A stretch of 64,000 nt of DNA from Verrucomicrobiota bacterium (GTDB taxonomy: Bacteria > Chlamydiota > Chlamydiia > Chlamydiales > Rhabdochlamydiaceae): the NCBI GenBank assembly GCA_018239715.1, contig JAFEGW010000007.1, forward strand, positions 161,591 through 225,590. Direction: 5' to 3'. A program made the translations under genes and the position numbers. The notes under the pieces are model-generated. The model saw only the letters and a program-made list of their open reading frames with translations. It made no database searches and was not told where the DNA came from. Shown in pieces: positions 59,952-64,000 of the stretch. The stretch's first letter is position 1, and every line of letters begins with the position of its first letter.

Positions 59952-60134
59952 CTATTTTTTGTCACTAGCTGCGATGGATCGGCCGGCATAATGTCCGCAG
60001 TGAGGGCAGACGGTATGAGAGAGCTTTTTGCCTTTGCAGTTAGGGCAGGTCATTGCATTTTTGGGTTTTTTAGCGTGGTGCGCTCGGCGGGAATTTTTTC
60101 TCGCATTAGATAATCTATTACGTGGTACAGCCAT
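59952..60134 (-). CDS. rpmF: 50S ribosomal protein L32
   Basis: A 60-residue L32: MAVPRNRLSNARKNSRRAHH, then two C-x2-C pairs (CPNC and CPHC) that bind zinc, so this is the zinc form. It lies between yceD and plsX, the standard order. Confidence 0.97.
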   Translation of the reverse strand: MAVPRNRLSNARKNSRRAHHAKKPKNAMTCPNCKGKKLSHTVCPHCGHYAGRSIAASDKK

Positions 60135-60173
60135 TGTTAAAACTCCTAATTGGTAAGGATTATACTAAATGTT

Positions 60174-60626
60174 CTATAAATCGGCGAACGGAAAATGGTG
60201 CTCGTCAGAAACCGCAGGGCTTTTCATGAACTTAGTGACGGTAGACCGCTCGGGGCACTTCCCCTCCTGGCATTCGATAAATTGAGGAATGAGCAGAACA
60301 AGTTCTTCCCGGACGATGTCTGTAAAATCAAAAATTGTCGATTTGAGTTCATTTAAAGGAATGGTATGATAAATGTCTTCGGCCTGCAAAGGGACCACTG
60401 TCATTTGATTGCAGACGCTGCAAGGCATTTGCACCTCTGTATGAGCCGATAGGTGCAAAATGAGATGCTCATCGGTTTCATAGGCCTGGCCTTTCAGATG
60501 GATAGGACTGTGGAACGAGATGTCAGGCTCATGGAGGTCCAATAGGTCGGAGGGGAGGACATGTTCAAGGGTCTCCCGTTTTCCATGGCGCAGCTGTTCT
60601 GTAAAAATTTTTAATGGACTATCCAT
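60174..60626 (-). CDS. YceD-family (DUF177) protein
   Basis: A 150-residue DUF177 protein, in the position immediately before rpmF where it occurs in most bacteria. CSVC near residue 83 and CQEGKCPE near residue 128 are its cysteine pairs, which may bind metal. The LHLSAHTEVQMPCSVCN region is the conserved core. DUF177 proteins are linked to 23S rRNA accumulation in E. coli and plants. Confidence 0.82.
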   Translation of the reverse strand: MDSPLKIFTEQLRHGKRETLEHVLPSDLLDLHEPDISFHSPIHLKGQAYETDEHLILHLSAHTEVQMPCSVCNQMTVVPLQAEDIYHTIPLNELKSTIFDFTDIVREELVLLIPQFIECQEGKCPERSTVTKFMKSPAVSDEHHFPFADL

Positions 60627-60638
60627 AAGACTTCTAGT

Positions 60639-61730
60639 TTACCCTTTTAGCAGGGTTAAGATCAATTGTGCAGACCTGGTATTGCTATTTTCCGATCCGA
60701 GTATAGAACGCAGATGCTGGCACTCCGCTTTGCAGGCGTCTTTGTTTAATATTAAATTTTTTACTGTCTGGAGGAGAGTTTCATCGGTCAATGCGGGGCC
60801 TATGAGCTCAGGGAAAACACTTTTTCTCGCAATCAAGTTGGGAAGGGCATAATACGGCAGTGAAATATTAAAAATATGTTTTGCTAAAAAGATGTCCAAT
60901 GGAGAGATCGCATAGGTGACCACAGTCGGAATCTCTCGAAGGGCGAGTTCTAAAGTGATCGTGCCTGATTTGGCGATGGCGAGAGTCGGTTTAAGCTTTT
61001 GGAGTTCTACAGGGGATAGCAATTCAAGCGAGGTCGACGAAGCTAATTGTTGAAGGAGAGGACGGTATTTTTCCTGGGCAACGGAGACGACATAACGAAA
61101 ATGGGGGAAGTCGCGCTGCAAGGAAGAAATCAATCGGAGAAAAAACGGAAAGTTCCGCTCGATCTCTTTCGTACGGCTGCCGGGATAAAACGCTACCACG
61201 GAATCAGAGCTTTCTTGGGGAACCATTTTCTGCACGAGGGGATGGCCAATATATTCGACACACAGGGGAGTTGCAGCAAACAGCTGTTTTTCAAAAGGCA
61301 GGATGGAAAGAAGAAGGTCAAGGTTTTCTGCCATCAATTGAATTCTCTTTTTTCCCCAGGCCCAGACGGAAGGGCAGACGTAGTGGCAGATTTTTCCCTT
61401 AAACCCTTTTTTACGGAGCATACGTGCAAGCCGCAGATTAAAACCGGGATAGTCAATGGTGATGACGACCTTAGGCTGAGCTTGTAAGATGGCATCGATG
61501 GTTTTGTAAAAGCGCCGGATCAGAGAGGGCAATGAAAACAGAACATCGATGAACCCCATTACCTGGAGCTCTTCCATCGGATAGACAATTTCCATGCCGG
61601 CAGCTCGCATTTTAGGACCGCCGACGCCCCTCACTTGAAGATGAGGATTTTGCTGATACAGAGCATGCAGAAGTCCTTCGCCGAGTTGATCTCCGCTCGC
61701 TTCCCCCGCAATGAGGAAGATATCAGTCAT
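60639..61730 (-). CDS. lpxB: Lipid-A-disaccharide synthase
   Basis: A 363-residue GT19 glycosyltransferase that joins UDP-diacylglucosamine and lipid X in lipid A synthesis. IAGEASGDQLGEGLL, YPMEELQVMGFIDVL, YVCPSVWAWGKKRI and KSGTITLELAL are family hallmarks. Length is that of ordinary LpxB. The C. trachomatis protein is longer because of an extra N-terminal domain, as I recall; that domain is absent here. It overlaps the hydrolase gene by 8 nt and is probably co-transcribed with hydrolase and pcnB. Confidence 0.94.
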   Translation of the reverse strand: MTDIFLIAGEASGDQLGEGLLHALYQQNPHLQVRGVGGPKMRAAGMEIVYPMEELQVMGFIDVLFSLPSLIRRFYKTIDAILQAQPKVVITIDYPGFNLRLARMLRKKGFKGKICHYVCPSVWAWGKKRIQLMAENLDLLLSILPFEKQLFAATPLCVEYIGHPLVQKMVPQESSDSVVAFYPGSRTKEIERNFPFFLRLISSLQRDFPHFRYVVSVAQEKYRPLLQQLASSTSLELLSPVELQKLKPTLAIAKSGTITLELALREIPTVVTYAISPLDIFLAKHIFNISLPYYALPNLIARKSVFPELIGPALTDETLLQTVKNLILNKDACKAECQHLRSILGSENSNTRSAQLILTLLKG

Positions 61731-62451
61731 GGGAGTCTCCCAGGAGTTTTTGGCTCAGCCAGGAAGCTCCCTGCTTGAAGACAGGGGGGGCAGTTCCATG
61801 CCCTTGATGTCCGATGGAAGGCCCGATGATTAATTCGATAGGAGAAGAGCTGATTCGGTGTTGATAAGCTGTTTCTGAAAGCTGCGAAATGAATTGGAAA
61901 CAAGGGTCAGTTCCAACCCGCTTGTCTCGATTGCCGATATAGAAGCGCAGCGATCGATCGTAGAGTTTATCCGTCCAATGGGTAAGATTCCATCTGTCGA
62001 CATCGAGTCCTTCAAATTCTTTTACCGTGTCCAGCCGGGTCAAGGGAGCAAACCCCAAAATGTAAGAAACTTCCGGAAGCAGAGCAGCAGCATGCGCAGC
62101 AATAAAGGCGCCGCGAGAGAGGCCCATCATGCCGATCTTTTGAGGGTCGACCACACGATGTTCGATAAGATGATGGATATAATCGGCAATTTCTTGTGTG
62201 AACGTTTGGATGACATTCCGCCCTTGATGGATCTCCTCGGCCCACACACGCAGGGCTTCCGTGGGAGGAAGAACATCATGGCCGGGCAAAGTCATGGAAA
62301 AGATGCGCAAGCGGGAAGAGGAAAGAAAGACAGCCGGCTGATTGTAAGGGTCCAGATGCAAGCTATCATGCGCGGAAAGAGCAAAATAAAAGACAGCGGG
62401 AAGAGGCCCGGCATCTAAAGGAGGTCCAAGAAATTCTACTTTAGGAGGCAT
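61723..62451 (-). CDS. Alpha/beta hydrolase
   Basis: A 242-residue alpha/beta hydrolase with nucleophile elbow GLSRG near residue 118 (MMGLSRGAFIAAHAAALL) and a late histidine in SIGHQGHGTAPP. An acidic residue in IGNRDKRVG-type context may complete the triad. The ATG at 62451 is preferred because an earlier one (62502) lies deep inside pcnB. Even so the two genes overlap by 11 nt. The substrate is unknown. In C. trachomatis a hydrolase-like gene accompanies pcnB and lpxB by my recollection, without certainty. Confidence 0.78.
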   Translation of the reverse strand: MPPKVEFLGPPLDAGPLPAVFYFALSAHDSLHLDPYNQPAVFLSSSRLRIFSMTLPGHDVLPPTEALRVWAEEIHQGRNVIQTFTQEIADYIHHLIEHRVVDPQKIGMMGLSRGAFIAAHAAALLPEVSYILGFAPLTRLDTVKEFEGLDVDRWNLTHWTDKLYDRSLRFYIGNRDKRVGTDPCFQFISQLSETAYQHRISSSPIELIIGPSIGHQGHGTAPPVFKQGASWLSQKLLGDSHD

Positions 62452-63667
62452 GGCGAGGAGGGTGTTTTCGAGGGTGATGCCGTCGATGCGCGGGATGCAC
62501 AAAGGCCTCTTGCCACGTTTCTAAGATGTTTTTTAAAGCCGGCTCTAAGCAGGTGCGGAGATCGAGGAATTCCAAGGCGAGAGGAAAATCGGGATCGCGG
62601 GGGATACGAGGCCTTTTTCCTACCCTTTTTTCATAGGGAGTCATCCGGAATTGAGCGGTGAGAATAGAGGTGATCTTCATTCGGAGCTTGCGGGGGATCA
62701 GAAAGAACGGTTGGAAAAGAGTGGAGATCACTTGATAGGTTTCATGCTGGATCTCGCCAAGGTGAGGAATTTTTCCCCGATCGATAAAGCGGGTCTGGAG
62801 AAACTTTTGCAATAGGGGAAAGATCAAGCAGCTCAGCAAAACGCCGCGGTCCAAAGGCTTGGTGGTGCGGGTCCGTGTATCGACTTCTGCGAGATAAGAG
62901 AAGACGTCTTCGCCCGCAGGGCTTTCCAAAAAATCAGAAAAGGGGGGCATTAAATGTTCGAGGAAGCCCGATTCGTTCATTAATTGTAGGAATGCTTGAG
63001 AAGCGCCCGATTCGAGCATGCGGAGAATTTCTTCGAAAATGCGGGCCTGAGAGCTTTTCATGATTTCAGGACGGCATTCGGCCAGCGCGATTTTAGCATC
63101 GGGATCGACTTCAAATCCGAAACGGGCTTGGAACTTGATGAGCCGGATCATCCTCACAGGATCTTGCTTAAAGCGTAAAAAAGGCTGCCCAATAGTGCGG
63201 AGATATTTTTTTTGCAGATCGGGATATCCTCCCACATAGTCGATGACCGTTTGGCTAGCGGGATCGTAGAAAAGCCCATTGATGGTAAAATCTCTGCGCA
63301 TGACATCTTGCTCAGGCGAACCCCACTCATTATCGCGGATGATCAATTGATCGCTTTCAGGATCTCCCGATCTAAAGGTTGAAACTTCGAGGATTTTTCT
63401 TCCGCACCGAATATGCGCTAAGCGGAAACGGCGCCCAATCAAAAGGCATTGGCTGCGAAAAAGATCTTTGATCTCTTCGGGCTTTGCCGATGTTGAAATA
63501 TCGTAATCTTTAGGTCTTTGCTGGAGCAAGAGGTCGCGGACACCGCCGCCCACGATGTAAGCCACATGGCCGGCTTTTTGCAGGCTATTGACGACGCGTA
63601 GAGCATCGGGGTCCACACTGCCGAGGGGGATTTGATGGTCATCTAAAGAATAGATCGTCGGGTTCAT
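62441..63667 (-). CDS. pcnB: Poly(A) polymerase / CCA-adding-type nucleotidyltransferase
   Basis: A 408-residue class II nucleotidyltransferase. The head domain shows YIVGGGVRDLLLQQRPKDYDIST, with the catalytic D-x-D. RRDFTINGLFYD follows near residue 126, then DPVRMIRLIKFQARF in the neck. PcnB-type length and motif favour poly(A) polymerase I over a CCA enzyme, but I cannot exclude the latter. The C-terminus ends in a basic tail (HPAHRRHHPRKHPPRH), typical of PcnB. The tRNAs in the window lack encoded CCA. Confidence 0.85.
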   Translation of the reverse strand: MNPTIYSLDDHQIPLGSVDPDALRVVNSLQKAGHVAYIVGGGVRDLLLQQRPKDYDISTSAKPEEIKDLFRSQCLLIGRRFRLAHIRCGRKILEVSTFRSGDPESDQLIIRDNEWGSPEQDVMRRDFTINGLFYDPASQTVIDYVGGYPDLQKKYLRTIGQPFLRFKQDPVRMIRLIKFQARFGFEVDPDAKIALAECRPEIMKSSQARIFEEILRMLESGASQAFLQLMNESGFLEHLMPPFSDFLESPAGEDVFSYLAEVDTRTRTTKPLDRGVLLSCLIFPLLQKFLQTRFIDRGKIPHLGEIQHETYQVISTLFQPFFLIPRKLRMKITSILTAQFRMTPYEKRVGKRPRIPRDPDFPLALEFLDLRTCLEPALKNILETWQEAFVHPAHRRHHPRKHPPRHAS

Positions 63668-63680
63668 AAATCAAAATATC

Positions 63681-63992
63681 TTAACTGAGGTGGTAGTTTT
63701 GTTGGAATCTTTCTTTCCAGTGGTAATGGTCTAAGAGGCCGTCGGTATCTCTTCCTAAGATGGAATAGGCTAAAAAAAGGGCTTCCACCGAAGCAAGTCC
63801 GCGCTCGGGGTCGGGGCAATCAGGCTGGCGGCGGGGATAGGCGGTACGGAAATGCACCGGCAAACTGCGGGCGATATAAGAGGATGGAAGGCTTTTGGCC
63901 ATTTTTCCGGCATAACGCCAGGTGCCGTCGATTAAAAAAATTCCTAATGGTGCATCGTCTAAAGTGAGCGGGGGAGCCTCTAGGGAGCGTAC
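63681..63992 (-). CDS. Tsr3/DTW-like aminocarboxypropyltransferase fragment, start unclear
   Basis: The coding signal runs from stop at 63681 to a TAG at 63993-63995. The text LIDGTWRYAGKMAKSLPSS, then IARSLPVHFRTAYPRRQPD and SVEALFLAYSILGR, resembles Tsr3/DTW-domain enzymes, which transfer aminocarboxypropyl groups to rRNA or tRNA. The only ATG (63902) lies after the conserved DGTW motif, and no ATG, GTG or TTG lies between it and the TAG. The gene is therefore either interrupted, frameshifted, or starts at a rare codon. The window ends too close to tell. Confidence 0.5.
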   Translation of the reverse strand, partial: VRSLEAPPLTLDDAPLGIFLIDGTWRYAGKMAKSLPSSYIARSLPVHFRTAYPRRQPDCPDPERGLASVEALFLAYSILGRDTDGLLDHYHWKERFQQNYHLS

Positions 63993-64000
63993 CTAAAAGA

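Overview
The window comes from a member of the Chlamydiae, most likely an amoeba-associated, Parachlamydia/Waddlia-like lineage and not the Chlamydiaceae. Several blocks follow the gene order I recall from Chlamydia trachomatis: rluD - small protein - hemA; ogt - YwqK-like - pheT - LysM - yidD - RMD1-like - recO; an AtoC-like regulator - HAD phosphatase - truA - SWIB - prfB - GNAT - yebC; insulysin - plant-type GPAT - RNase G/E - plsX - rpmF - YceD; and lpxB - hydrolase - pcnB. Unlike Chlamydiaceae, the window also carries an aconitase, an asparaginyl-tRNA synthetase and a toxin-antitoxin pair. This fits the larger metabolism of environmental chlamydiae.

Layout. 1-4400: 5'-truncated DHH protein, khpA, rluD, recX and hemA. 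4440-7516: accessory block with two tandem membrane proteins and a RING-like membrane protein. 7526-15880: asnS, nfo, toxin-antitoxin module, amino-acid permease, aconitase and an outer-membrane barrel protein. 16000-22700: rpsD, trhO, a DUF116-like gene head-to-head with a SNF2 helicase, a large unknown protein and a small coiled-coil protein. 22769-32072: small lipoprotein, ogt, YwqK-like lipoprotein, pheT, LysM protein, a large coiled-coil protein, yidD, RMD1-like gene, tRNA-Leu(GAG) and recO. 32146-37480: tRNA-Arg(TCG), rlmN, hpf, HsdR_N-like protein and two tandem DUF115 proteins. 37525-48347: secreted Ala-rich protein, a large imperfect inverted repeat, the AtoC-like regulator, a lipoprotein, tRNA-Leu(CAA), HAD, truA, SWIB, a UDP-sugar pyrophosphorylase-like protein, a repeat-tailed membrane protein, prfB with a programmed frameshift, two GNATs and yebC. 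48386-51276: two accessory genes, one with a possible EndoU-like C-terminus. 51350-64000: insulysin, GPAT, RNase G/E, an accessory insert with a pseudogene, plsX, rpmF, yceD, lpxB, hydrolase, pcnB and a Tsr3/DTW-like fragment.

The genome is compact: neighbours often overlap by 4-36 nt, including convergent pairs. Core genes sit in small operons. The accessory genes (long low-complexity or coiled-coil proteins, membrane anchors, RING-like and possible EndoU-like domains) are inserted singly between core operons, typical of chlamydial host-interaction genes. No IS element, CRISPR array, rRNA or replication origin was recognised. The only gene-poor stretch above 300 bases is 57578-58230, which holds a decayed paralogue of its neighbour.
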